Counted from the stretch's first letter, positions 18,995-27,916 are shown. The stretch: 64,000 bases of DNA from JAIYCX01 sp964353175 (GCA_964353175.1 CAYGUX010000004.1:62001-126000); one strand, 5' to 3'. Numbers and translations are program-made. The notes: generated by a model not told the origin, from the sequence alone.

Positions 18995-20422
18995 TCAATT
19001 CACTTCGCCTACCTCAACAATTAGATCAAAATAATCTAACTCCCTCACCTCTGGATCCAGTTCCCCGCTATAAATTAATACCGGCCTACGAGTTGAATAT
19101 TTTGGAAGCTTTAACTTTTCTATCTTCTCCCTTACCTCGCCTACAATGCTTAATCCGATCTTCTTTTTGTATTTAATTTCACAGATATAGAAGTTATTAG
19201 GTTTACATTCTATGAATAGATCTACTTGCACAGCTTCTGATTTATTCGTTTTATTCTGAAAATAAGTTCCAGCGGACTTAATGACTTCTCTTTCTAGTCC
19301 TAAAACTTTTATTACCTCAGGTACTCGATTTAACAGTAAATTTTCAAACTGTAGTCCTGAGATAGCCTCCCATGCCAGAAGCTCCCCAAGAGAACTAAAG
19401 TTATAGAGACCACTATTTATTGCTGTGATATTGGGCTCTATATATTTCAAGTAGAATCTAAGGTAGTTGTCACTGATTCTAAGCTTACTAAGTCTCCCTC
19501 TTTTCCCTCCGGGCTGATAGGTATAATCCCTCTTTATAAATCCAGACAACTCCAAGTCTCTCAAGCATTTAGTAAGCTCACCACTCTGCTTCACCTTTAG
19601 TGCTTTTGATACTTCCACTGGGGAAAGATGTCTTTGGGCAAGCAAGCGCACAATCTTCTTGTAGGTCTCACTCTTTCTCTCAAAAATATCTGAAAAAATC
19701 TTTTCAAAATCTTCAAATAAATAGCCACCTTTCTTAAAACAAAGTCTTAAAATATTAGAATTAGTAGATTCCCTTGGGTTATACTCCTCTAAATACTTTG
19801 GTACTCCTCCTACAACATTCAAGTAGGAAAGCTTTTCTTTTAATGAAATGTTTTTTCCTCGCTCCCCCCAAAAATTTAACGAATCTTTTAAATCTAGCTC
19901 CGTCAACCTGATCGTCAAAGAAACCCTACCTATAAAATCTGTCTCCTGAAGTATATTATCCTCTATCCAAGATGAGACAGATCCACAAAGGACTAACACT
20001 AAACCAGGAATGCGGCTAAACTTCGTATCCCATGCAATCTTAAGTTTTCCAACAAAATCCTTATCGTATCTAGCCATCCAAGAGACTTCATCAATAAATA
20101 GGAGGGCGGACTTTTGCGTGGAGATGTTACTTGCTAGATAAGAAAATGCTTCCGTCCAATTATTTAGAACTGGTTCTACTCCCCCTAATATTTGCTTACA
20201 CTGTTCTGCAAAATTCTTTAATTGATCTTCATTAGTAAGACCTTGCCTAGGCGCCATGCCTTGGAACTCATAGTAGTGTTTAAAGTTTTTAGAAAACTCC
20301 CCAACCAAAGTACTCTTACCAATACGCCGCCGACCAGTAATCACAACAAGGCTACTACTAGACTTACCCTGCAAAGCCTTAAGTCCCTGTAACTCCTCAC
20401 TTCTTCCAATAAATGGTATCAA
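18995..20422 (-). CDS. AAA ATPase of the DUF234/archaeal-ATPase type
   Basis: About 475 residues from the chosen start. The N-terminal ATPase has FIGRSEEL, Walker A GRRRIGKST and Walker B ALLFIDEVSWM; the C-terminal half has a helix-turn-helix region (about residues 270-345) and a DUF234-like nuclease-fold tail with ICEIKYKKK (about residues 415-440). The frame is open back to 20572, but a strong promoter lies inside that stretch. TTG at 20422, 5 to 6 bases after GGAG, is the only start that fits it. Proteins of this family are common on mobile DNA and their role is poorly known. The PD-(D/E)xK-like E-x-K in the tail suggests nucleic acid cleavage or binding, which is an inference. Confidence 0.75.
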   Translation of the reverse strand: MIPFIGRSEELQGLKALQGKSSSSLVVITGRRRIGKSTLVGEFSKNFKHYYEFQGMAPRQGLTNEDQLKNFAEQCKQILGGVEPVLNNWTEAFSYLASNISTQKSALLFIDEVSWMARYDKDFVGKLKIAWDTKFSRIPGLVLVLCGSVSSWIEDNILQETDFIGRVSLTIRLTELDLKDSLNFWGERGKNISLKEKLSYLNVVGGVPKYLEEYNPRESTNSNILRLCFKKGGYLFEDFEKIFSDIFERKSETYKKIVRLLAQRHLSPVEVSKALKVKQSGELTKCLRDLELSGFIKRDYTYQPGGKRGRLSKLRISDNYLRFYLKYIEPNITAINSGLYNFSSLGELLAWEAISGLQFENLLLNRVPEVIKVLGLEREVIKSAGTYFQNKTNKSEAVQVDLFIECKPNNFYICEIKYKKKIGLSIVGEVREKIEKLKLPKYSTRRPVLIYSGELDPEVRELDYFDLIVEVGEVN

Positions 20423-20449
20423 ACTTTCTCCACTGCTAATCGTCTTTTT

Positions 20450-20461
20450 ACTGTTTACAGT
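20450..20461. promoter_or_regulatory. Palindromic operator at the transcription start
   Basis: ACTGT-TT-ACAGT is an inverted repeat with five-base arms lying on the expected transcription start. The half-site ACTGT/ACAGT recurs next to the -35 element (20486-20490) and again in CACAGTGG (about 20510-20517). Three copies of one half-site around a promoter point to a dedicated repressor, perhaps the ATPase's own helix-turn-helix region. Confidence 0.6.
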
Positions 20462-20464
20462 AGA

Positions 20465-20493
20465 ATTATAACACAGCAAACAACCACTGTAAA
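20465..20493 (-). promoter_or_regulatory. Sigma-70 promoter of the DUF234 ATPase gene
   Basis: On the minus strand TTTACA (20488-20493) and a perfect TATAAT (20465-20470) are separated by exactly 17 bases. Transcription should begin near 20458. This places the first possible start codon with a good ribosome binding site at TTG 20422. Confidence 0.8.
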
Positions 20494-20652
20494 CCGCCTT
20501 TTTGCCATTCACAGTGGCCACAACATACCGCGCAAACCCCAATATAAGTCGCAAATCTCCGCCTCCCTTCATAACATACTTGGCCGCTCTTGCTATTCAG
20601 TACTACAAACCTTAGTCTATTCAAAACAACTTAATCTGGGTAGAAAAATTAT

Positions 20653-20851
20653 CTTAGTCTTTTTATTGAGTCACAAAACTCAATTGAGAGACTAAGGAAA
20701 GAATAAAGGTTTTAAATATCACTAAACTTGGGCCTTAGAGCGTAATAAAATTACGTTGTAAGGCCCAAGAGACTTAACTAAGAGGAACCGGGGTCCGGTT
20801 CTGCGTCAGATGATGTTCATCTGAGCACTTGAAGTAAGTCTTCCTTAAGTG
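20653..20851 (+). ncRNA. Candidate structured 5' leader with five consecutive hairpins
   Basis: Five hairpins follow each other just upstream of the gene at 20865. H1 20653-20696 has arms CTTAGTCT/AGACTAAG and ATTGAGT/ACTCAAT. H2 20727-20769 has CTTGGGCCTTA/TAAGGCCCAAG and CGTAAT/ATTACG. H3 20785-20801 has GAACCGG/CCGGTTC. H4 20807-20823 has CAGATGA/TCATCTG. H5 20826-20851 has CACTT/AAGTG. None is followed by a T-run, so they are not ordinary terminators. The ribosome binding site AAGGA follows H5. The arrangement suits a cis-regulatory RNA or a separately acting small RNA; no known riboswitch class is recognised. Confidence 0.6.
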
Positions 20852-20864
20852 AAAGGAACGAGCC

Positions 20865-21611
20865 ATGAGTACTGTAATTGAAACAGGATTTGGACAAGTA
20901 GAGTTCAATGAAGGCTCAGTCGTCATGAATGAGCAGTCTGCCCTGACTCTCTTCAATGTAGCTATCGCCTTAAAAAAGAATAATACTGAATTTTACCACC
21001 TTAGGTTTAGGCTTTTTGGCACAGACGAAAAAACAAAAGTCTGCAACTGGATCTGGTGCCTTATATTTGAATGGGCATCTCAGCAAGAAAACAATCCATT
21101 CGAATTTATCCTTGAGGTTGGAGATGCAAAAAACTCAGAGGATAAGTTGAATTACTCGATGGTACTCCTAAAGGAGAGATCTTCAGAAGCTGAATTAAGA
21201 ATCCCATACCCATTGTTGGGAAAGTACGCGGTCTTTACATTGCTGAAAAGCAATACAACTTCTCGCAAATTTTCTCCAACTTCCCATACCATTTCTAAGG
21301 CCAATTTAAATACATCTCAAATTCACAGATTGCTACACAACCTTTCCTACAGCAAAATCGGACCGGAGTGGGCAATTGAGAATCCCTATTTTCACTTTCC
21401 GAATTTCACCACTAACTTGCTAGACCAGTGGCCAATTCCCAGCTTATCCCATTCCAGGGCACAAAGCTTGAGTTTAATAGCCTGGAAGTATCCATGGAGT
21501 AGATACCGAGCGTTACATGCAAGTAAAAGAGAGCGGCAAAAGGACTTGCGCCAATGGCAACTCGCGACAAATGAGTTCAAACAGGCAATAAGATTACCGA
21601 CTGCGAACTGA
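20865..21611 (+). CDS. Protein of unknown function behind a structured leader
   Basis: 248 residues, no signal peptide and no family recognised. The first 140 residues look like a mixed alpha/beta domain (TLFNVAIALKK, FYHLRFRLFGTDEK, WIWCLIFEWAS, FEFILEVGD). The last 100 are rich in Ser, Trp and Pro and end in a basic stretch (SRYRALHASKRERQKDLRQW) that could bind nucleic acid. AAGGA lies seven bases before the ATG. The gene stands alone between the leader at 20653-20851 and a strong terminator at 21640. A transposon-like or toxin role cannot be excluded, but no motif shows either. Confidence 0.6.
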   Translation: MSTVIETGFGQVEFNEGSVVMNEQSALTLFNVAIALKKNNTEFYHLRFRLFGTDEKTKVCNWIWCLIFEWASQQENNPFEFILEVGDAKNSEDKLNYSMVLLKERSSEAELRIPYPLLGKYAVFTLLKSNTTSRKFSPTSHTISKANLNTSQIHRLLHNLSYSKIGPEWAIENPYFHFPNFTTNLLDQWPIPSLSHSRAQSLSLIAWKYPWSRYRALHASKRERQKDLRQWQLATNEFKQAIRLPTAN

Positions 21612-21639
21612 ATCCATAAAGGTTCTAACACAACGTTCT

Positions 21640-21671
21640 GAGCGCCCCGAGTACTTTTACTCTGGGCGCTC
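21640..21671 (+). terminator. Intrinsic terminator of the 20865 gene
   Basis: GC-rich hairpin with arms GAGCGCCC/GGGCGCTC and inner arms GAGTA/TACTC, followed by a T-rich stretch (TCTTTCC). It lies 28 bases after the stop. Confidence 0.8.
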
Positions 21672-21876
21672 TCTTTCCTTCTCTCTCATATCTTACTAGC
21701 CCCAAAAGTTTTGCAATCATACTAAGCTAGACTGCAATATTCTATCAAATCTAAAATTTAATTCTCTTGTTAAGCATAACAAATCTCATCGTTTACAAGG
21801 TAGCCCGAATGAAAGTTTTTCTTTCTAGGGCAAATTCGTAAGGCAATAAAAAAAAGGAAAATTAGAGGGGATGTGG

Positions 21877-22003
21877 GTGTGGGGTGTTATTTGGAGGCTT
21901 ATGCGTAAGTAAAGCGGAGTGAGGCCTTAGCATCCGAACCTTCACCACAAACCACATCGCCGAAGGAGCCATGGAGCAGAAGCCTCCAAACAACACCCCA
22001 CAC
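21877..22003. repeat. Long inverted repeat, possible MITE or convergent-gene hairpin
   Basis: Two 24-base arms, 21877-21900 and 21980-22003, are inverted copies with one mismatch and enclose 79 bases. The left arm begins GTGTGGGGTGTT and the right arm ends AACACCCCACAC. The element ends 13 bases before the stop of the minus-strand kinase gene, in a gap between convergent genes. It could be a non-autonomous element with terminal inverted repeats or a large bidirectional transcription barrier. I see no clear target-site duplication. Confidence 0.6.
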
Positions 22004-22016
22004 AGCAAGCACCAAA

Positions 22017-23030
22017 TTAAAACATCTCTCCCTGCTCTTCCAAAGCCCGAATCTCCTCAGACCAATAATTCTCCGTGCCATATTCAGGAAAAGCCTTTTT
22101 AAAAGCCTGATCCTCATACCGCTTACCAATCCAAGCATCAAAATGAATCATTCTTAAAGTACGAAGAGGCTCAATTAACTTTAGAGACGTATAATCAAAA
22201 GTCTTAAACATCTCATAAGCTTCTAATAAATCAAGTCTTTGATTCCTAGAATAATCATCGCCACCCGGAATCACTAACCAAATATCTTGAACAGGTGGGC
22301 CAGTAACGGCGTCATCAAAATCAACAAAAAACAAACCATCCGTACCATCTAAAATATTACCCTGATGAGAGTCACCATGAATTCTTTGCACAGGATATGG
22401 GCTTATAATTTCGTCACACTTATCAACAATTAAAGTCGCTAAATCTAAATAACGCTGTTCTAAGTGAGCAGGAACTAACCTTAACTCTTGAATTAAATCG
22501 ATATTATTATCTCCATAAGTCTCCGCATTTAAAGTGAGCCTATGTTTATTTTCTCGTTTAGCCCCAATCACATGCATACGAGCTAATAAACGCCCGATTA
22601 TAGGTAGTTGAAACTGCGTGATCTCATCTACATTTCGCCCACCCACCTTAGGAAACAAAGAACAAAAAATCCCCGTCTCGGGATCAGTATAAATAGTCTC
22701 ACCTGACTCTAACTTTATAGGAGCTACAACAGGATAATCTTCTTCCACTAAATCAAATAAAAACTGATGCTCCTCTTGAATCTGTTCACGGGTCCAACGA
22801 CCAGGCCTGTAGAATTTAATTACTCTAAATCTATCCCGAATATTCTCGGAGTCGGAATCTATCTCTAAATCAAAAACTCTATTCTCCAAACTATTCAACT
22901 GTAAACAGCGCCCCGTACACCTAACTCCAAACTTTTCAGCGCAAGCTAAGATAGTATCAGGCAACAGGGAGTGAAAAAATTGAGTCTCCTTTGAGCCCCA
23001 TACGGAGGCCTCGGGTAAATTACTGCTCAT
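22017..23030 (-). CDS. srkA: Stress response Ser/Thr kinase SrkA (YihE/RdoA) family
   Basis: 337 residues, APH-type kinase fold. The catalytic loop RIHGDSHQGNIL and the metal-binding segment FFVDFDDAVTGP (DFD) are present, with the N-terminal SLENRVFDLEI strand typical of the YihE group. In E. coli SrkA is a cytoplasmic kinase that counters stress-induced cell death. Here it stands upstream of nothing obvious and 42 bases after rpe, so it may share a transcript with rpe and the small gene at 23727. Confidence 0.88.
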   Translation of the reverse strand: MSSNLPEASVWGSKETQFFHSLLPDTILACAEKFGVRCTGRCLQLNSLENRVFDLEIDSDSENIRDRFRVIKFYRPGRWTREQIQEEHQFLFDLVEEDYPVVAPIKLESGETIYTDPETGIFCSLFPKVGGRNVDEITQFQLPIIGRLLARMHVIGAKRENKHRLTLNAETYGDNNIDLIQELRLVPAHLEQRYLDLATLIVDKCDEIISPYPVQRIHGDSHQGNILDGTDGLFFVDFDDAVTGPPVQDIWLVIPGGDDYSRNQRLDLLEAYEMFKTFDYTSLKLIEPLRTLRMIHFDAWIGKRYEDQAFKKAFPEYGTENYWSEEIRALEEQGEMF

Positions 23031-23072
23031 TATAGTGATATATATATTATGGTTGTGACGGCAATCTCAAAG

Positions 23073-23717
23073 TTATTTTTTTAAACTCTGAATACCCTGC
23101 TTCATATCTAAAGAATTAAAAAGATATGAACCTGAGACTAACATGTTTGCACCAGCATCTCTACATATCTTTGAAGTCTCTGCAGTGATTCCGCCGTCTA
23201 CCTCAATTTCTACTTGACGAGAATAGGGAATTAAAGCCTTTATTCTCCTGATTTTATCTACAGTCTCAGGGATCAGTGCCTGCCCACCCCAACCCGGATT
23301 TATAGTCATCACTAAGACATAATCAACAAAATTTAATAGCTCTTCAATAGCAGATACGGGCGTTGCAGGACACAATACGATTCCAGCTTTAACACCTCTA
23401 ACTTTTATTTGTTCCACCAACCTATGTGCATGCTTACTTGCTTCGATATGAAACGACAAATAATCTGCTCCCGCATCAATAAATGAATCGATATGCTTTT
23501 CAGGACAATCAATCATCAGATGCACATCGAGTGGCAATTTAGTAGTTTTTCTGATGGCCTTAACAATATCTTGCCCAAAGGAGATAGGAGGAACAAAGGA
23601 GCCATCCATTACATCTAAATGTAACAGATCAGCTCCCGCAATCTCAGCTCTCTCTATTTCTTCTTCCAATTTAAGCCAATTTGAAGCTAAAACAGAAGGT
23701 GCTATCTTTAACTGCAT
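23073..23717 (-). CDS. rpe: Ribulose-phosphate 3-epimerase
   Basis: 214 residues, a TIM barrel of normal length. Metal-ligand and catalytic motifs are all present: HLDVMDGSFVPPISFG, LDVHLMI, VLVMTINPGWGGQ and VDGGI. It interconverts ribulose-5-phosphate and xylulose-5-phosphate in the pentose phosphate pathway. The start lies 9 bases after the stop of the small gene at 23727. Confidence 0.97.
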   Translation of the reverse strand: MQLKIAPSVLASNWLKLEEEIERAEIAGADLLHLDVMDGSFVPPISFGQDIVKAIRKTTKLPLDVHLMIDCPEKHIDSFIDAGADYLSFHIEASKHAHRLVEQIKVRGVKAGIVLCPATPVSAIEELLNFVDYVLVMTINPGWGGQALIPETVDKIRRIKALIPYSRQVEIEVDGGITAETSKICRDAGANMLVSGSYLFNSLDMKQGIQSLKK

Positions 23718-23726
23718 TTTTATAGC

Positions 23727-23942
23727 CTAGTTTTTCTCTAAACCATCTGGCACGAAATGAGACAATGTACCATTATCCCAAAGCACACTTACAGTAACTC
23801 CCGGAGGATCACCTTGCTCAGTTCTCATGGACTGTCTAGTAGTCTCAATTCTTATTTGTTTAACAGTTCCACTGGGCCCAGCGGTACCTAGTCTTTTAAC
23901 TCTATCACCTTGTTTCAAATCAATTTGTAGCTCTTTTGCCAT
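23727..23942 (-). CDS. Small protein of unknown function, SH3-like beta fold likely
   Basis: 71 residues. The pattern GDRVKRLGTAGPSGTVKQI followed by VSVLWDNGTLSHFVP suggests a small beta barrel of the KOW/SH3 type, in which the Gly-rich turn and the WDNG strand are typical. It is nine bases upstream of rpe on the same strand and probably heads that transcript. No catalytic residue can be named. Confidence that it is expressed is good, because of spacing and codon pattern. Confidence 0.7.
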   Translation of the reverse strand: MAKELQIDLKQGDRVKRLGTAGPSGTVKQIRIETTRQSMRTEQGDPPGVTVSVLWDNGTLSHFVPDGLEKN

Positions 23943-24247
23943 TATGTAGGTCCTTAATTATTTCTCTATAAAATCTTTAATTGTCATCTCTATATCTGAT
24001 GCAAATTAATTAAATTCGATACTACCCGAATTATCTCTACAATTTAAGCCCCAAAATGAGTGTTCTATGCATAAATCGCACTTCATCTATGTCTGACTCC
24101 ATAAAAACATAACTCTAAGCAAAGATAGCCTATTAATCTGGAGTTTCAATAAGTTACCCCAAATCTATCGTAATAACAATTCCTGCATCTACTTCGATAT
24201 AATAGACATCCAAAATAGACTAGATTCTATATACAGGAGAGTGATTC
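23943..24247. other. 305-base divergent gap before clpX
   Basis: This AT-rich gap lies between divergently read genes and must hold the promoters of clpX and of the 23727-rpe-srkA group. I see no hairpin and no open frame of note. Confidence 0.5.
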
Positions 24248-25513
24248 GTGATTGGAAAAAACGACAAAAATAGCAAAGCAAATTCTTTATTTTGTTCATT
24301 CTGTGCAAAATCTCAAGATGACGTTAGGAAATTAGTAGCAGGCCCAAATGTATATATATGTGATGAGTGCATACATCTTTGCTCTGATATTTTAACAGAA
24401 GAACTAGATGAATCATCAATGCATGACTCTCTTTCACAAATCCCAACTCCTCCAGAAATAAAAGAGCACTTAGATCAATATGTGATCGGCCAAGATATCG
24501 CAAAAAAATCACTTAGTGTGGCAGTACATAATCACTATAAAAGAATTCTTAGCATAGGCACCAAGGCTTCATCAGGAATCGAACTACAAAAATCAAACAT
24601 ACTACTTGTAGGGCCTACTGGCTGTGGGAAAACATTATTAGCTCAGACCCTAGCAAAATATTTAAATGTACCATTTACTATTGCTGATGCTACGAATCTT
24701 ACGGAAGCTGGATACGTAGGGGAAGATGTAGAAAATATTATAGTTAGTCTTCTACAAGCTGCGGACTACGACGTAGAAAAAGCGGAAAGAGGCATCGTTT
24801 ATATCGATGAAATAGATAAAATATCTAGAAAATCTGATAGCCCCTCTGTTACTAGAGATGTTTCAGGTGAAGGCGTTCAGCAGGCCCTACTTAAGATCCT
24901 AGAAGGTACAGTTGCTAATGTTCCGCCTAAAGGTGGTAGGAAACACCCTCAGCAAGACATGTTGCAAATTGACACTTCTAATATACTATTTATTTGTGGT
25001 GGGGCTTTTGATGGTTTAGATCAAGTTATTAAAAGAAGATTAGGAAAAAACTCTATCGGATTTATCACTGAATCAAAAAATTCAAAAAAGAAAGAAGATA
25101 TTAGCCTAAAAGATATTGAGCCAAAAGACTTAGTTAGTTTTGGATTAATCCCAGAATTTATTGGAAGACTTCCAGTACTTGTTAGTTTAGAAGAACTTTC
25201 TCAAAATGATTTAGTTAAAGTATTATCCGAGCCTCAAAATGCTCTTATCAAACAATACCAAGAACTATTTAGATTGAATGAGGTCGTTCTAAAGTTCACA
25301 GATGCTGCCTTAGAAGCAATTGCTCAAAGAGCAATTGAGAAAAAGACAGGTGCCAGAGGACTTAGATCAATCATAGAAAAGACAATGTTAGACACTATGT
25401 TTGAAGTCCCTGCCGACAACTCAGTAAAGGAAGTTTTAGTCTCAGAAGGAGTTATTCTTGAAGGAGAGCAGCCGATCAGAGTTTATGAGGGTAATTTGAA
25501 GCAGAACGAATAG
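24248..25513 (+). CDS. clpX: ATP-dependent Clp protease ATP-binding subunit ClpX
   Basis: 421 residues. The N-terminal C4 zinc finger (CSFCAKSQ and CDECIHLC) is followed by an AAA+ domain with Walker A GPTGCGKT, Walker B VYIDEIDKI and sensor 2 GARGLRS. The IGF loop (NSIGF) that docks onto ClpP is intact, though clpP is not in the window. ClpX unfolds tagged proteins for ClpP. The start is GTG, preceded at a normal distance by AGGAG. It stands alone and ends at a strong hairpin. Confidence 0.98.
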   Translation: MIGKNDKNSKANSLFCSFCAKSQDDVRKLVAGPNVYICDECIHLCSDILTEELDESSMHDSLSQIPTPPEIKEHLDQYVIGQDIAKKSLSVAVHNHYKRILSIGTKASSGIELQKSNILLVGPTGCGKTLLAQTLAKYLNVPFTIADATNLTEAGYVGEDVENIIVSLLQAADYDVEKAERGIVYIDEIDKISRKSDSPSVTRDVSGEGVQQALLKILEGTVANVPPKGGRKHPQQDMLQIDTSNILFICGGAFDGLDQVIKRRLGKNSIGFITESKNSKKKEDISLKDIEPKDLVSFGLIPEFIGRLPVLVSLEELSQNDLVKVLSEPQNALIKQYQELFRLNEVVLKFTDAALEAIAQRAIEKKTGARGLRSIIEKTMLDTMFEVPADNSVKEVLVSEGVILEGEQPIRVYEGNLKQNE

Positions 25514-25532
25514 CTTAATTTCAATCTAACCT

Positions 25533-25566
25533 AAGACTTAGGAGTGAGGGGGTACTCCTAAGTCTT
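25533..25566. terminator. Bidirectional terminator between clpX and the GNAT gene
   Basis: Perfect 13-base arms AAGACTTAGGAGT/ACTCCTAAGTCTT around an eight-base loop of mostly G. It lies between convergent genes; the flanking T-tracts are weak on both strands. Confidence 0.75.
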
Positions 25567-25589
25567 AATGTATACATTTGAGTTTAGTC

Positions 25590-26033
25590 TTAAAAATGCA
25601 AGTGACAATTCATCCACTCTCCCTCTAACTTAGCCCCGTATTTTTTATAGAAATTAATCGCAGGCTCATTCCAATCCAGGACCTGCCAAGACACCCCAGC
25701 AAACTTTCTATCTCTAGCTTCCTGAATCACCCTATCCAATAATGCACTTCCAAAACCCTTCCCCCTAGCTTCTTCTGTAATAATTAAATCTTCTAAGTAA
25801 ATTCTCTGTCCTTTCCAAGTTGAGTATCTAATATAACAAAGTGCAAATCCCTGAATTATACCCTCATCTTCAACTACAAAACCCAACCACACAGGATGAT
25901 CACCAAAACCACTCTCAACAAAATGTTCAAAACTAACAGTAACCTCACCAGGAGCCTTCTCAAATTCAGCAAGTTCGACGATCAAGTCCATTAAACGAGG
26001 ACAGTCTTCTTTTACAGCCTTACGAATAATCAT
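25590..26033 (-). CDS. GNAT N-acetyltransferase, diamine/SSAT-like
   Basis: 147 residues. Motif A for acetyl-CoA binding is ITEEARGKGFGSALLD, and the C-terminal LDWNEPAINFYKKYGAK is the usual GNAT end. The overall pattern (LAEFEKAPGEV, YSTWKGQRIYLEDL) resembles spermidine/spermine or thialysine N-acetyltransferases, which suggests an amine substrate. It is a single gene, convergent with clpX. Confidence 0.88.
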   Translation of the reverse strand: MIIRKAVKEDCPRLMDLIVELAEFEKAPGEVTVSFEHFVESGFGDHPVWLGFVVEDEGIIQGFALCYIRYSTWKGQRIYLEDLIITEEARGKGFGSALLDRVIQEARDRKFAGVSWQVLDWNEPAINFYKKYGAKLEGEWMNCHLHF

Positions 26034-26211
26034 AATATAATCCTATTAAATCTTTCTTCCCAATATTAATGCTCCATAACACAAATCTTATCTCCCATAC
26101 AAAATGGATACAACAACCTACTAACAAAAGAATTGAATTGTTGGCATAAAATGTCTATGATAGTTGTATTTTCCGCGCAGTACCATCAAATAATCCGCTA
26201 TAAGCTTAAAC

Positions 26212-27297
26212 ATGTTAACCAAACTTACTATTTTTTTACTTACTTTTTCAAGCATAGCCCTCTCAGAACCTAACCCCCTTAAAATAGGAATTAGTATTCC
26301 TTTATCAGGGCCCCTAGTTGAATATGGAGTTGCCGTTCAAAATGCCTTTGCTATGGCCGAAAAGGATCTAGGCAAAGAAGGTTATGAGTTGATTTATAGT
26401 GATAATAAAAACCACGGAAGAACAGCCGTCACTACGTTCAAAGCTTTAACTGAAATTAATAAAATTGACCTCCTATACATATGGGGCGAAACTTCCCTTT
26501 ATTCGGTTGCTCCTCTATCGGACAAAAAAGAGATTCCAATTTTTAGTATGAGTGTGGATAAAAGATCTGCTAAAAATCATTCACATATCATTCGTACAAT
26601 CAATCCATCTGAAGACTTCATTAAAACCATTTACAACACTCTTAGAGATTCAAAGGAAAGCGATATAGCTTTCAAGTCCCTTGGCATTCTAATGGCAGAG
26701 GATCCATTTTTCGAAGGCCTAGTTTTAGAACTAAAAGACCAAGCCCTACCAAATGAAAAAATCCAAGTAGTGGCTAGAGTACCAGGTGAACAGATGGATT
26801 TAAAAATTGAATTAATCAAAGCAAAATCTTTAAAACTCGACGTACTGGCTATATACCTTCTTCCAGGACAAGTAAGTGCCGCTTACAGAACAATGAGAAA
26901 CTTAAAGTACGTAGTCCCGACTATAGGTACTGATATTTTTGAGAGCAGCAGTGAGGTAGCTGACTCCCAAGGTACCATGGCTGGGGCCAGGTATCCCAAT
27001 ATTGAGTTGCCAAAGGATTTTGCAATGAAATATGAAAAAGAATTTGGCAACGATCTGCAGATTTCTTATGCCTATAATGCCTATACGACCGCAAAATTTC
27101 TACTCTCAAAAGTAAATAAACTTAATTTCCTCAAAAATGAGAAAGGCGACCTAAAAGACCATTTAGTAAAAATGCTTTTAGCGGAAAAGAATTTAGATTT
27201 TAAGATTAAAGAAGATGGTGAGTTCGGTTATTATTTTTCCTACCCCCTAACCCTAAAAACCATCGAAACCGATAGCATGATAGCGCAAGGCAATTAA
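26212..27297 (+). CDS. Periplasmic binding protein, branched-chain amino acid transporter type
   Basis: 361 residues with a signal peptide (residues 1-18, ending SIALS) and the Peripla_BP_6 fold; IGISIPLSGPLVEYGVAVQ is the family start. It would bind a small solute in the periplasm. No permease or ATPase gene is nearby, so it is an orphan. Paralogs are at 41287 and at the right edge (63845). It is followed after 10 bases by the YaiI-family gene. Confidence 0.85.
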   Translation: MLTKLTIFLLTFSSIALSEPNPLKIGISIPLSGPLVEYGVAVQNAFAMAEKDLGKEGYELIYSDNKNHGRTAVTTFKALTEINKIDLLYIWGETSLYSVAPLSDKKEIPIFSMSVDKRSAKNHSHIIRTINPSEDFIKTIYNTLRDSKESDIAFKSLGILMAEDPFFEGLVLELKDQALPNEKIQVVARVPGEQMDLKIELIKAKSLKLDVLAIYLLPGQVSAAYRTMRNLKYVVPTIGTDIFESSSEVADSQGTMAGARYPNIELPKDFAMKYEKEFGNDLQISYAYNAYTTAKFLLSKVNKLNFLKNEKGDLKDHLVKMLLAEKNLDFKIKEDGEFGYYFSYPLTLKTIETDSMIAQGN

Positions 27298-27307
27298 CAC
27301 TCACAAT

Positions 27308-27778
27308 ATGGATATACATATTCTAGTCGATGCTGACTCATGCCCAGTGAAAGCAGAGATATACAAAGTTGCGCTTCGACATAGTGTTTCTGTAAGCATT
27401 GTATCAAATAGCTACATTCGAGTACCTGAATATAGAATTGTTAAACTAGTCATGGTAAACGATGCCTTTGATGCAGCAGATGATTATATAGCTGAGAACT
27501 CTAGTTCGAAGTCAGTTGTAATTACCTCCGACATTTTACTAGCCGAACGTTGTTTAAATGTTGAGGCTTCCGTACTCGCCCCTAATGGCACACCCTTTAC
27601 TAAAAACTCCATCGGTACAGCTGTAGCAAATAGAGCAATTGCAGATTACCTACGTGCTGGAGGTGAACAAACTGGAGGCCCTCCGCCCTTTTCTAAAGGT
27701 GACCGCTCTAAATTCCTAGGGATGTTGCACGATACATTATTAAGACTCAAAAGGCTCAATGCTGAGAGACAAGCGTAA
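27308..27778 (+). CDS. YaiI/YqxD (DUF188) family protein
   Basis: 156 residues of the conserved UPF0178 family. The family start ILVDADSCPVKAEIYKVA, the core VITSDILLAERCL and the late GGPPPFSKGDRSKF are all present. The Asp residues of the first motif and the NYN/PIN-like fold assigned to the family suggest a nuclease, but the substrate is unknown. It starts 10 bases after the binding protein gene. Confidence 0.93.
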   Translation: MDIHILVDADSCPVKAEIYKVALRHSVSVSIVSNSYIRVPEYRIVKLVMVNDAFDAADDYIAENSSSKSVVITSDILLAERCLNVEASVLAPNGTPFTKNSIGTAVANRAIADYLRAGGEQTGGPPPFSKGDRSKFLGMLHDTLLRLKRLNAERQA

Positions 27779-27916
27779 TTCACTCTAAAACAACCCATTA
27801 ATACACTAAAGTACTCAGGCAATAGAGTAAATTTAAGTTTTCAAACTACCCCTCCGTTACTAAAGTCCATAAGGAAAAGCTGTAATTAAATTAACTGTAA
27901 AATATTTTGGAGGCCG

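Noticed and set aside
20423..20572. Coding sequence of the DUF234 ATPase upstream of 20422
   Set aside because: This part contains a near-consensus promoter and operator; transcription should start at about 20458, so the region is not translated from it.
20653..20851. Retron or CRISPR-like element at the hairpin cluster
   Set aside because: The hairpins differ from each other, so no repeat-spacer array exists, and no reverse transcriptase gene is next to them.
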